64,000 bases of DNA, from contig JAQGDQ010000025.1 of NCBI GenBank assembly GCA_030141605.1, positions 102,185 to 166,184 of the forward strand. Reading direction: 5' to 3'. The position numbers and the translations under genes were made by a program. Origin of the DNA: Tubiluchus corallicola (lineage: Eukaryota; Priapulida; Priapulimorpha; Priapulimorphida; Tubiluchidae). Positions 11,601-53,069 of the stretch are shown piece after piece. Below the pieces are notes generated by a model that was given only the letters and a program-made list of their open reading frames with translations, had not been told where the DNA came from and did not search any database. Numbering within the stretch: the stretch's first letter is position 1; every line of letters begins with the position of its first letter.

Positions 11601-14600
11601 GTTTTGTATTAATTTGCTGTATGAAGAGTGGTACATAATCTTTGTTAGAGTGTGCAGAAACAATGAGTAATAGTACAGAAGGATTTATTATATTGAAGTA
11701 TTGCCCTCACATTTGGCATGGAAGCCTTGTATGCCCCGCACAGCCTATAATCTTAAAGGTATATAATCAGAGCAATGATATAGAAACTCTATGATTAGTT
11801 TTTTTTTAACTGAATGGGTTGGAAATTCCACGGACCTCAACCTCGCCAAACACACTGGGGTTATTATGAAAGACAAAGTACGCGCAAAGATGACAAAAAC
11901 ATGTCATTGATTACTATTCAACAAATTTGTGTATACTAGCAAGAATAAGCTTGTGAGATTTTTTGGAGGATCTTGAGTTCTTCTAATCACTGCTATAATC
12001 AAGATTGCAAGCTGTGGGAAATGTTCGAGGTTTCCACGCCAAATTTTTGTTTGAAAAACATTCTGATGTAACAAATTGTTCTGCACTATTAATAATTCGT
12101 TATTGTACCACCTCCCCAGCAAAAAATTATGTACCTTATCTTACCTTTCTGTTTATATTCACCATGTTGCACACAATGCTCAGTAAAAACAAAAATATTT
12201 ATTTTGAACGACGTAATACTTATTAGTGTATAACCTACAGGTTTTGGCTATGCAGCACTGTAAACGCATACATTACTGACTGGTCCCAAGGTGGATTTCA
12301 AGCTTGTGTTTGTTTTCCTTTACTATAGGTTACTTCCAGAATCTCCTCGATGGTACATGACTACCGGAAGGCTGGAACAAGGAAACGAATTAATACGGCG
12401 GATAGCTGACATAAATGGGCGCTCTATACCGCCTGGTGAATTAGAAAAACTTAACGTAGGTCAAATTAGACTCTTTATAGACATTAGTTCCAATGTGGAG
12501 CTGTAGTTTTTCTAAATGATGCTGCTTAATGCTTTTTGTTTAGGTCCTGGGAACTTTCGTGCACTTCAATTAGGAAGGCCCGACTCTCCTTATTTAGCGT
12601 TGTTCTTATTCCCACGAATAGTTAACATTAAGTTTTTGTACCTTTGAGAAACCCAAGACCTAGTACTAGAGAACAAAAACATTTGTGTTAAGGCATGCAG
12701 GTTAATTGAAGGTAGCGTGCTTTTTCACTGTATCAGGAGTTGATGTGGAATTATATTATACTATTCTAACATTTCAAAAAACCGCATAGGAAAAAATCAG
12801 TATAATTTCATATCCATAAGAAGTGGTAATTTGTAGTCACTTTAATAATCTGTACTTATTAGGAAGCGATGACAAAGATGGACAATGAGTCGGCACTTAC
12901 GGAACAAGTTCACAGTTTCTTTCAGCTTTTCCTGCGACCAAGGCTGCTATTTAGACTCATCATGGTCTGCTTCTTATGGTATAATTATCAAAATGCGCCA
13001 TTATTTGAATTGTAGTAATCATTATTGCATAAGTTCAAGAAATAAAAATTAATCTTATTGAAAAAAACAGTTTCGAGAACGAGCCACTGGAGTACCTAGT
13101 GGTGACTAGTGGTTCACAGGGCGTACAGTAGGATACTAAATCAGGTATATGCATAAGACTGGACAAGATATAACAATGGGCCGTTGCAACAGTGACGTAT
13201 GAGATGTGAAACACGTGATATACAGCTATAAACCCAAAATAAAGAAACAACAAGACACATGGTTTACCTCACATCAACGATCAAGCTCTTCATTAACAAT
13301 CGTTTGACTTAACGTGAAGTCAAAACACATTCGAGTGGCGTTATACTAGAAAAGAAAGGAAAAGAACACAGAGAATAATAGAACAAATACAGAACAACGT
13401 AAAATACTCGCAAAACACACGGCATACGACCTAGGGCAAGCTACCGAGGTTACTAATAAAAAGAGAACAGGAAGGAACCGAACATGAAGCCAGACAGACT
13501 AATCTGTCTAAGAGAAACTTACCAGTAAAATGGACAAGTCTTCATTAAGCCACGTGCCAAGCTAAAAAGATGAAACACGACAACTTTAAAATATTAATGA
13601 AGAAATGTGATTACTCTTTTGTATATTATTTATTCTAATTTTGCTCTGAAATTATACATAAAATTGATGAGATTTTTTGACTTGCACAACAAATGATACG
13701 CTCCACAGCTGTGACAATGAATTATTAATAACTTGTAGCAGAGAATTTATTATGTAACAAGTTACGGAAATCTCAGCTTAGGTAGCTATTTTTATACTTT
13801 TCTGTTATTATAGGACAGTAAATGCCATTGTGTACATTTGCCTGATGTATATTACCCCAGCACTAACCGAGAATCCTTTTATTGGATTCCTTATCTCTGG
13901 TGCTATTGAAGTGCCTTGCTATCTCATTATTGGTCCACTGATGCAGCAATTTGGTAGGAGAAAACCGGAAGTTATATCTCTGGGACTCTGCGCGATTTTC
14001 TTAATTGTAAGCGGCTTCGTTAACCCGGCAGGTAAATACAGCTCTGCACAGTTTTACTTGCCGTTCTTAAACAAGTTGTGATAAAATGGTATCAAAATTA
14101 TGATTAAAAACACGTTAAACTGAATTGAAATGACACTGGGTTTTCAGGCTAATGCGATAAAGTAGCTAATTATTTCGAGGATACTTTGAGACTCGCGTGA
14201 ATATCATCATCAGATTTTGGTTATAAAAAAACGAAAACATGCGGCCCAAACTACCAGAGAAAACGGCAGTCAAACACAAATCAAATTAAGTTATGAAATA
14301 GTGAAAGCTGAACTGCTTTGGAAAGTAGGTAAACATTTTCACAGCTTCACATTCTCAATTAGTGCACTAAAAAGTGAACATACCTTTTACCTAGAGGTTA
14401 TACGAAAATAACGAGTAACAGTGCAAAACAATTGCATCAAAGTATTGCTGAATTAATTGCAAATCTGTCATGCCTTCAAAATTTAGTGTGGCGACCTCGT
14501 GCACCTCGCACAACCTGCAGTGTTTAGTAGAATGATTAAATCAGCGATTCGAAGAAGAATTCAAGATCCCGCAACACACCTTGCAGATGTCTCATAAGCT

Positions 14601-17073
14601 TGCCTGTTGAATTCTAGTCCATAGCATGCCTTTATCACTATAGCGTCCCCTCTGCCTTTCAGGAAGGCGGCAGTGTTTTTGATGGGATTGCGATCTGTCG
14701 AGTTTCTAATTCATTCAGTTCGACCGTAAAAGTGTTTTCGAATCGCTCTTCCTATCATGCTTTTAAGACTGCAGCCATTAGACTTCCGACAGTAAACTCT
14801 GAGGGCATAATAGATTCACAATTGTTTTACTAATACAGTACTTTGATCTAACAAATTGTTCTACGCTATTACTCGTCGTTTTTGTGCTCTCTCCCCAGCA
14901 AAAGGTTATGTACCATCATATATAATCTCTCTTTGTGGACGACCATAAACTTATATATAGACACTGGTTTGCATTTCGTCTTTACTTTGATATCGAGCTT
15001 GATTTTTATTTGAGCATTATCCCGGAAGATGAAAACAAACATCAAGAAAGCAGGATCATTACACAAGTCATTGTGAGCAAGAGCAAACGATGTTCTGCAC
15101 AAACTAAAGTCTAGCGTCAAATTGATTTTCGGGCCAAAATAAATGTGAAAGTTAAGTCAGTGTCCTAACTGTTGACTCGTCAAAAGATCCTCCCTCTCCC
15201 CAATTCGTTTTTTCTCCACAGAGGCATATTCAGACTAGCGAGTTTTCTCACCAAGTAAACTCGTCAAGTAAGTCGCAGACTAGAGAGAAAAACTCGCTGC
15301 GAATTACTTTCGGATAGTAAACACGAGCTGACACTCACTTTCCTCTTCAATGCAATAAGTGTCGAGAAAAATTCGCGGAGGTGTTCACACTAGAGTAGAC
15401 AGTAACTCGTAGCAACTGTCCGTGAGTTTGCAATAACTTGTTGGCAGTAACTCGCAAAGCAGTTCGCTGTTGGAGAGAAAACTCGCTAAACTGAAGGCGA
15501 AATATCGCTCAATGAAGTTGTTATTACACCTGCGCTGGAAAGAGTATTTTTGTGAAATTTCAGAATTTCGCTGGATGATGATACTGTTTACATTGCTAGC
15601 AAAAGCAATGGTAACAATCGCTTTCACTGTTCTCTACGTCCATGGAGCAGAACTTTTTCCCACAATGATTAGATCCACTGCAATTAGCATAACAGCTGTT
15701 ATTGCTTCTCTTGTAGCTACGTCTGCACCTAAAATTGTGTATTTGGTAAGAATTTTTTAATCAAAATAATGAAAAATGTTGTTGCGCCAGCTATATCGTT
15801 GCACTAACATTGCAAGTGGTGACTGTGAGCGAATTTTTCGTGAACATCTTTTGACATTTCAAATACAGAATGCGTCGTGTTTTTATCTGGAATAAGTGAA
15901 AATTGACACTTAGCAACACAAAATGATGAGACACACGTTGCCACACAAGTATGAGATCACAGTGCTCACAAAACCTATGATACATAATTTCCATAACTTA
16001 TTCTAACAAAGTTAACGTGGATGTATATCTATATTTTAATATTTACATGCTGAAATTTCGGGACAGTTAAAGGCTTATAGTGGTCAAATTGATGTTCAAT
16101 TTAGTCAGCAGTTAATTGTAAAATATTAGAAAATCAAAGCCACACACGTTTTGCTGAATATTTAATTAACACTGAAGTGACTAAGCAATTTCAATATGTT
16201 AATTATTTAATAAATATTTAGGCTACTGTATAGTTACCAAACATGCATTACTTTCAAAGAATAAAGTGAACACCATTCATGTTGTGGAAAAACTGTTGAT
16301 TCATTGTTCATTGATTTTTTGTGAAACGGTGAAGAGCCAGAGGACTGAAACTCCCTAAAATGCCTAATTCAAAGCCATCTATTTTCTTTGAGTGATACAT
16401 TGATCTTTCTAGGTCTATGTGCACGCATCACTTCCAATGTTAATAATGGGATTTTTATCTCTTGCTTGCGCTATTGGAGTATTCTTTTTACCGGAAACAA
16501 ACAATGAGAAACTTCCGGAAACGATCGACGAGGCAGACGACTTCGGTCGTAATCAACTCACCTGTATGAACTTTGATTATTTAAGGTAATAAATAAACGA
16601 TTACTAAATAAACAAAACAATCAAAACTGTATTTAAATAAATTTACAACATTAAATAAATATAATACTATCGATTACTAAAAATAATACTATACTAATAA
16701 TATTATAAAAGTAATATTATAAATTTAAACGCACAGAGTCAACGAATTATTGGTGAGCTTTCGACTAAAATATCTTCGTTGGGGCGAAAGAGAAACCAGC
16801 TCACTCTGCTCCGCTACGACGAACACATTTTAATCGAAAGCTCAGCAGTAAAACATCAAAAAAATTCTGATTTAATTTTTTAAGTTTTTATTTAAGTAAA
16901 TTTACAGGTGGTGCGCTGCGTTTGGCATTGTAGTCCTTTGTTATGTATAGCCTTGCATGCATAATCTTTTATTCTTTCATTTTTTGCTGTACCGAGTCTT
17001 ATTGTTTTAGACTGTTAACCTACTTTATTTTGTCAGGTGCGGTAGAAAAAGTTCTTACATGAAGCCTATCTAG
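8624..17073 (+). CDS. SLC22-family organic ion/carnitine-type transporter, 10 exons
   Basis: Ten exons join in consistent phase to 556 codons including the stop (555 residues): 8624-9013, 9998-10101, 10676-10827, 11288-11456, 12329-12455, 12863-12978, 13814-14031, 15564-15745, 16413-16585, 17037-17073, all GT-AG. The product is a 12-helix MFS plasma-membrane carrier. Exon 1 carries TM1 and the large extracellular loop with sequons at N59, N90 and N106; the exon 1-2 junction gives the SLC22 signature STIATEWDLVCD. Exons 2-3 give the MFS loop GDALGRRAE, exons 4-5 WLLPESPRWY, exon 8 ELFPTMIRSTA, and exon 9 the closing LPETNNEKLPETIDEA. Length matches the family (about 550). The substrate cannot be read from the sequence: organic cation, carnitine or anion are all possible, so no symbol is given. 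If exon 9 were read through its donor, the protein would stop two codons later at 16589. Confidence 0.94.
9659..9958. mobile_element. 300-bp inverted-repeat element (MITE) in SLC22 intron 1
   Basis: The left arm CCCTGTTTAGACTGTCG (9667-9683) is matched by its reverse complement at 9934-9950, and the pairing extends outwards through gactta/taagtc. No clear target duplication is visible. The interior has no meaningful frame; the 84-codon minus frame at 9552-9806 is incidental. Confidence 0.6.
10330..10625. repeat. Imperfect CATCGT/CATCAT microsatellite in SLC22 intron 2
   Basis: About 300 bases are dominated by interrupted (cat)n, (cgt)n and mixed catcgt words, ending about 50 bases before the exon 3 acceptor. 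Interruptions throughout suggest an old array. Confidence 0.75.
11113..11172. mobile_element. 60-bp mini inverted repeat in SLC22 intron 3
   Basis: GGCGCGTTCAGACTACAGAG at the left pairs imperfectly with the reverse complement of aaactcggaagtgtgaactgcc at the right. A related end, ggcatattcagactagcgag, occurs near 15223. It is probably a small MITE relic. Confidence 0.4.
12069..12134. repeat. Repeat shared by two SLC22 introns (first copy)
   Basis: The words taacaaattgttct, ctccccagcaaaa and ttatgtacc recur in the same order and orientation at about 14847-14914. Both copies lie in introns of the same gene, so they are probably fragments of one dispersed element. Confidence 0.5.
14847..14914. 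repeat. Repeat shared by two SLC22 introns (second copy)
   Basis: Direct-orientation partner of 12069-12134, with about one quarter of bases changed. The surrounding intron 7 (14032-15563) also holds a cluster of repeated actcgc/gcgagt words from 15220 to 15490. Confidence 0.5.
16753..16845. repeat. Fold-back hairpin in SLC22 intron 9
   Basis: GAGCTTTCGACTAAAAT on the left pairs with ATTTTAATCGAAAGCTC on the right, with a second paired block (tcttcgt/acgaaca), around a loop of about 35 bases. It may be a small fold-back transposon or a structured intronic element. No gene product is suggested. Confidence 0.5.
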
Positions 17074-17339
17074 ACAAAGATCAAGAAAGGAAAAAACGGA
17101 CTCATTGATATCATCCTTGTAGAGAGTTGAAACTTGTAGAGAGTGTCCAGCCTAGAACCCTAGATACGCTACTTCGAAGCGACTGCTGTTCTGCAGTTAC
17201 ATGTTTCATGACATGGAAATGTAGTTATAAATTGCTTGTGTGTCTTTATACTTCTGTGTGTCTCAAAAGACATGCAAATTCTTTCTGTAAAAACGTACAA
17301 TCGATATTTCTTTCCTGGTATTTCTTTTTTGTAGGTGAT

Positions 17340-17345
17340 AATAAA
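17340..17345 (+). terminator. Polyadenylation signal AATAAA for the SLC22 gene
   Basis: A canonical AATAAA lies 267 bases past the stop codon. A second one at 17937-17942 could mark a longer 3'UTR. Confidence 0.5.
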
Positions 17346-17399
17346 TGATGTTATTATATACAGCATATTATGTATGTTTTGTGTACGCACTACGCCTGT

Positions 17400-19950
17400 A
17401 ATTAACATATATCTTCAATACTTCGTGGGCTCAAGGCAGCAGTAAGCGTCGAACTATAATGACAACAGCCAACAGATAGCGCAGCACCATTTGCGTGTTT
17501 GTGCTTTTCACGAGTCTCTAATTTACTTTTGCTCGGAAGAAGTTGTGACAATTCACTGGCATAGCAGTGTCTAGTTTTTTGCTGGTTCACTGCTGTGTTT
17601 ACCTGTCTTGAGGACAGATTTAGTTTATTTTAGAATTCTGCCTGCCCACATGCAAACGTAATGAACATGTAATTATGATGACGATGACGGCGACGACGAT
17701 GATGATAAACTTATGTTTTCGTTTTACAGCTGAGAAAATTAAATCAAACAATATTAGCCGATCTTAAAAAATTGATACCGTACAATTGTGTCAGGCAAAA
17801 TTTAACACTAAAGGATAAAAATATTATTCTTTTGCCCCAAAGTGTACTTGAAAACAAATCACAACTGATACTTTTCTACCACAAAATTATATTGCCAATT
17901 TTTCTTTTTATTTTGTAATTATTGTCCGTGGCTTGTAATAAATCAGTGAATAAGCACTTTACAACTTTTATTATAGTATCGATACAATAGTACAGAGCTG
18001 AGTGTAACATTATCTTTTGCTAAGAGGAAGGGCACCCAAACCATGAATTGTAGTGCAGAACACTATTGCATGAAAGTATTGCTGAATCAATAGGCAAGCA
18101 ATATAATGCCCAACTGGGTGCGAACAAAAAATCATGAATCATGAATCTGAAGAATTATGAACATACTACGTATTGCTGGTTTCAGCAATATCATGAACTC
18201 AATATTCAGTGTAGAAAGTTTAATTGTGCGTCTCGCCCATCTTGCTGCGTCGTAGATTGACCTCGAAATTCACATTGGAGCTCTTCTGACAAAATAAGCG
18301 GTGGTTAAGATAATCAAAGAACATACCATTTACTGGCATTCAAAGGATTATGTAACCATATGTAATTAACCCAGATAAACTTTACGAATAATAATTAACA
18401 AATTTGTCAAATACTGGACGTTCATTAATACTATTGTATGCTGTATTTGGCAATCTCTTCTAATAGCTCAAAAAATTCAATTAAAAAACAGGGAACGAAT
18501 TACTTTGGGACAGACAGAGTTTTTGTTAATTTGAAAGGGTTTAGCTCATGTTGCTTCTCAAGCTTGGAAAGATTTGATCCGGTAGCATGTTTATTTGAGT
18601 TTTTTGGCTTGGAGAAAGTTATAAATCTAACTCTTTCTAATCTTTTCCAGGTATTATACGTCTGCATTACTATTACCCAAGCACTATGTTTCACCATTAT
18701 AACGTCCCTATTTTAATCAAATTTTAGTTGGAAAAATCTTGTATGACTATAAAACATAATACATGTAATACACGCTTGGCATTAACTCGGGCAGTATATT
18801 TCAATACATTGATTGGCGTTTGCCGATTTGCCTATTTACTGGCAAAGAACATGTTGATAATTTTGTCACGTTCTCAATATTCAGTGTAGAAGACTTGTGC
18901 ATCTTGTCTGCCAAAGCGAGAAACAGTCAGAACACTGTAAAAAATCTTCTCTCAAAAATTAGAACGTATGAATGCTATAATTATAAATTATTTTTAATAG
19001 ATAATCTATCATCAATTTGTAAAAATGTCTCGTTTGAATTATTACTAATTGTAACTTTTGTGATTTTGTTGTTTTGGGTAATTATAATTCCAGCTGTAAC
19101 TGCCTTATGTCAGTGTAAATAAAATTTGTATAGGTTAAATTGCACAAGTTCTAAATTGTAATTTTCTGCAATTGTACGTATTGTATCTTATTATCTGTCA
19201 AGGACTGTTTTATGTAATCAGTAACATAATTGCATCTTATTACATTAAGGAATATGTGGTTTTGCAGTGTAGTTACAATGTTTTTAACGTAGTTTTCAAA
19301 CGTAACACACTTTTGTAATGTGATTTTTAGCTTTTTTCTTGCAAGAGATGCATTTGCCTTCAACAGTGTATGTTAATTTTAGCTATCACAAAGGAAGTCT
19401 ATATATGCATTATAATAATTTCAATTTTTTATTCTACATGTATTTCTATTATTCTGTTTATTCTTTTCGAAATAATGCTATTTGTAATAAATGTATGTAT
19501 GTGTATAAATACTCAATTACGTTTTACAAGGACTGTGGCAGATACTTCATACATTCTGTAGGGGAATACCTCCCACGATTTTTAATATCGAGGTTATGCA
19601 TTCAATGTAGTCGGTAACAACGTCGACTTACCACTTTTGAATAATAATTAGCAATAATGACTCGAGTGTTGAGTTATGCTATCTAAAAAAAATGGCCAAT
19701 GTAAAATAAACTCTACATAATTTAAGTATGTTTTAGCTTGTCTATTTTATTATTCCAAGCAATTCAAAATGCAATTCAATTCAGACATTTTGTAACCATA
19801 GTAATAATGACTTAAATGTAATACTTCAATATATTTTTTCAATTGTGTACAAAATCTCCCTCAGTCATACTTTCCAATAACCTTCAATGGTCTAACTTAA
19901 ATGGTCGATCTTAAAAGAAAGACTACATGCCTTCAAAAAGAAATACACAA
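17400..19950. other. Convergent spacer between SLC22 and PTCD3
   Basis: The two flanking genes point towards each other. Frames at 18438-18716 and 18820-19122 exist, the second ending in a hydrophobic stretch, but neither has a known motif or supporting splice structure. The phrase ctcaatattcagtgtagaa occurs twice (about 18200 and 18874), suggesting repeat debris. I see no supported gene. Confidence 0.6.
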
Positions 19951-19960
19951 GTAAAACACT

Positions 19961-19966
19961 TTTATT
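19961..19966 (-). terminator. Polyadenylation signal AATAAA for PTCD3
   Basis: A minus-strand AATAAA lies 216 bases past the PTCD3 stop codon at 20182. Confidence 0.5.
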
Positions 19967-20181
19967 CATTTGTTATGCACTAGGCCCTTGCATTAGAAAC
20001 TAAACTGCAAAATAGTTCTCAGGACAGTATTAGCACATAACTGAATATTTCTATAGCTATAAACAGATTTTTTAAGCATTGGACACCCTTTAATGTTGCA
20101 TGTTACAGCTGTACAAAATCCTGCAATGCAGACAGTTCACCATGCAGTTCACCAAGTTCAGGCGCAGGTTCAAATGTGAGT

Positions 20182-49734
<29,553 letters not shown>

Positions 49735-52700
49735 CTGTAAAAACGTAGAGAAGGAGTTTACATTTCCGACACAATGTAAAAGACTTAACTCTAAACTTAA
49801 CCCTGACCATAACGATAACCCACTTCAGGAACAAATTTCTTGCGTGTGGAGAATTGCAGACTTGAGCCAAATGTAAATACTTCGACTATTTTCAAATAAG
49901 CCAGACGAAACACACAACTGTCTAAGTTTTGTTACTCATACTGTTATACTGTCATAATTAGGGTTAAGCGGGGCATACTCATAGAAACCCCATGTATTCA
50001 AGAAAAAAAATCGAAAAACATGACTTATGTGTAACACTGAATCAGGTCCTAGGATAACTACACAGTTTGGTATAACAAGCAAAATATAATCATTTAAAAT
50101 ATTCATAGATGCCTCACTGAAGTAATTTCAATGAAGTTTCACAAAATTTACGATTCACATGTTTCACATTGGCCACCAAGCAAGCTGACATCTTGAAAAC
50201 AGATAATGTTGAAAAAGCTACTAAGTTTTCATTACAAGTTTTACGGCTTTACCGACTATGACTCTATTACTTGCTATTACATACTTAATTACTTACTATT
50301 ACTTACTTACTACGATTTACTACAACATTGAAATGAATTGAATTACTACGAGTCGAGTTATAGTTTCAATTAGTGGTCCTACGTCCGTGTTCACTGTTCA
50401 TGTCACTCAGTGTGTTATACTACACAGCAATTATATAATTTGAAAAATAATTTGTTTGCATTCTATTCACAGGAGCTTAACTACGCATTGTAGTTCTGAG
50501 TAAATACCTGCTTTTACTGTAAAATATAATATGAAATTTATAATATTTAGTAATATAAAATAGTAGCAGATGGCTCTATCAGACCGATTAATGTTTTCTC
50601 TCAGCTTAGACAGTTATATTGAACTGAGTATTGCGAGTTTAGCTTGTCGTCAAGCATTGTTATGACAATATACATGTAACATGCAACTGAAAAACTAGTA
50701 TAATAAAAGCTTAGACGGCAAATATAGACGGCTGGATGATGGAGATATTTTTTTTATTTTCAATTTTAATTTTATGTCTGTGTAACTGACAGCAGCAGCT
50801 TCGTGGTTGCTATGTAGTTACTTTGTAACTTTGTAGAGAAATACTAAAATACGAATGTGAAAAGCAAATGTACAAACGAATGAATATACAAATCAATGGC
50901 AACTAAACATTTTAGACAGATATAAATACAATAAATAAGTAAAGTAATTCATTTCATCTCATTCATCTGTCCATATGGACGCAGTAAAATGAGCTAAAGA
51001 ATAAGTAACTAAGCAAAGAAATAAATAAGGGAAGAAACAATGAAAGAATGAAGGCTAATCGCCATGATGATATCATAATAATCGATACTGAACAAGTGAA
51101 CAGCATTATGCTAAAAATTAATAATGACGATAACGTAAATAAACAAGAGTCGGAATAGCGTCTAACTTTTTCAACGTTAATGTTTTTATAAATACATGGT
51201 AAACAAAAACATGAAAACGGAACCCGGTTTATAAACTTAATGGAAAAGCTAAAAAAATAGAAAATGCAGCACTATTTTACCACGTTGTGACAGTGAAAAC
51301 AAAAATATGAAGAGAGTTATGTTAATAAGAAATGGGTATAACCCGCAGAACTCTGATAAAAAGCCTCAACCAGTGGTATGCTAATTGCCGTTGTGATTTT
51401 GGAATATGCACTTGCACTGTAGTGTAGTGTATAATATCAAGGAAATTAGTATATTTACAGACTGAAATATGTGTACGTTACGACTTGCCAATTAGTCTGC
51501 CTAACACTAATATGAGATCCCACTTCTTCTCTTTTCGTTTTGTAGGCTCTTGGAATTCACTTAAATCTTATTTGCTAGTGAAATTTTTGAAGCATCAAAT
51601 CTGGTTCAATTTCGGAAATTGTTGGGCAGACACCGTCAAAAACTGGGTTATGTTTAGATCTCTTAAACTTTGTTAGCAAGTTTCGCCATCTGTGTGATTA
51701 CTCTCTCATTGCAACAGCTTGTAACTCATTCCAGCTATTAAGTGTTATACGTAAAAACTGCATTTACGAAAGACCTTGTAACCCTTATAGTATGATTATA
51801 ATTAAGTTTTAATTACCTTAAAAATAGATCTACGCAATTATCGAACTAATTTTCTAGTGTTAAAATTAAAATTATAATTGTACTGTGTTAATTCAAATTA
51901 CGGCAAAATAGCGTTAGAGCAAAATAAGGACAATAGGCAGTAAACTGATGTTCTAGTACCTTGAGTACTTATCCCCAGTGTACAATGATGTTATTTGTAA
52001 AACCTTGTTTAAGGCAATGTGCCTGGGATGGTTTTATGGACCTACCCTAAACCGGCAGGTGTAATATCCCAAATATCCCATGGACTAAAAATTGGTCCAG
52101 AAAAAACAAATTATAAGAAACATCTAGGAGAGTTAGTTGCACGAGGGGGGAAGATGTTATGGTGAAGGCCCAGAAGTTTAAGGGCAAGACGTATTAAATA
52201 TTTGAAAAGGTGGACTTCTATTTTATTAGCAGTTTCACTAGTGTATTTTCATTGGCAATACAGCTGCTATGCTTGATTAAAATTCACTACCTAATGTTTG
52301 ATACTGTTCTTTGAAAATAATCTGCAAAATATTTCACCCACCCATGCACTTTTACGTTGAATGTGATTAATTACTTAAGGTAGTATTTATGAATGTGAAA
52401 AAGTAATTAAGTGAAATTACTGGTGAAATTAATTTTTGTTCATTTTTGTATGTTTGCCTGTTTATCTTTGTGTTAAATTTCTGAATGGAAAAAAAATCAG
52501 ACAAACAAGTTCAGTTTTGTCAGAAACCTGCTTCCTACGCTTGCATTCTAGTTTTATTATAGAAATCAATTGCATCAAAATAACACGTGCCATTTTTTCG
52601 TACTTTTCCATCTATGCCAATTTTTTCTTGTGCCATTTTTACCTACTTTTCCGTTTGTGCCACTTTTACCTCGCACCCTGCCGATGCAAATTTGTTTTAT

Positions 52701-53069
52701 TAGCAGAAATGTTTGAGTATGTAGGGACAAATTTCACTGTGTGCGTGTCTGGAAAATATTAGGAATGCACCACCAGATCCAATTTTGCTAAACTGTGCTT
52801 ATCCTGGAGGTCGGCAGCTTTAAATTTTTAGCAAATACTAAGTGCTATTTTTGCATGCTCCTTGCTACAACGTGAAGATTTTTGGCATCCCTTGCACTAC
52901 AAGCATATGGTTTTAATTTAATTTTTACTAATCGCTTAATGCCAGATGGTAGCACCATGATTTATCAAATGAATGATGATATTAAAAACACCAAGCCACT
53001 TGATGGTCAGAAAATTGACAAAAATGTTGGAAAAACTGGGCAGGAGATTAATGAACTATTGTTTTTTAG
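49735..53069. promoter_or_regulatory. Head-to-head spacer: PTCD3 and KCTD9 5' ends expected here
   Basis: PTCD3 runs left and KCTD9 runs right from this 3.3-kb block, and both first exons are missing from my models, so their promoters and start codons should lie here. I could not identify either by sequence. No CpG-rich patch or clear TATA element stands out. 51485-51676 reads like a decayed LINE tail (RSHFFSFRFVGSWNSL). Confidence 0.45.
51490..51680 (+). pseudogene. Possible LINE C-terminal relic
   Basis: The frame reads RSHFFSFRFVGSWNSL, similar to the RSHxxFFxxRVVxxWNSLP end of CR1/L2-like ORF2 proteins. The remainder is unlike them and no poly-A tail or target duplication is visible, so this is a weak call. 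Confidence 0.35.

Noticed and set aside
18820-19122. 100-codon frame ending in a hydrophobic segment
   Set aside because: AT-rich composition, no motif, no splice or start context beyond chance, in a convergent spacer.
52436-52510. Frame containing CVKFLNGKK as a possible KCTD9 first exon (vertebrates have FLNG there)
   Set aside because: No ATG in frame after the upstream stop, no AG acceptor before it, and only a weak donor in the right phase.
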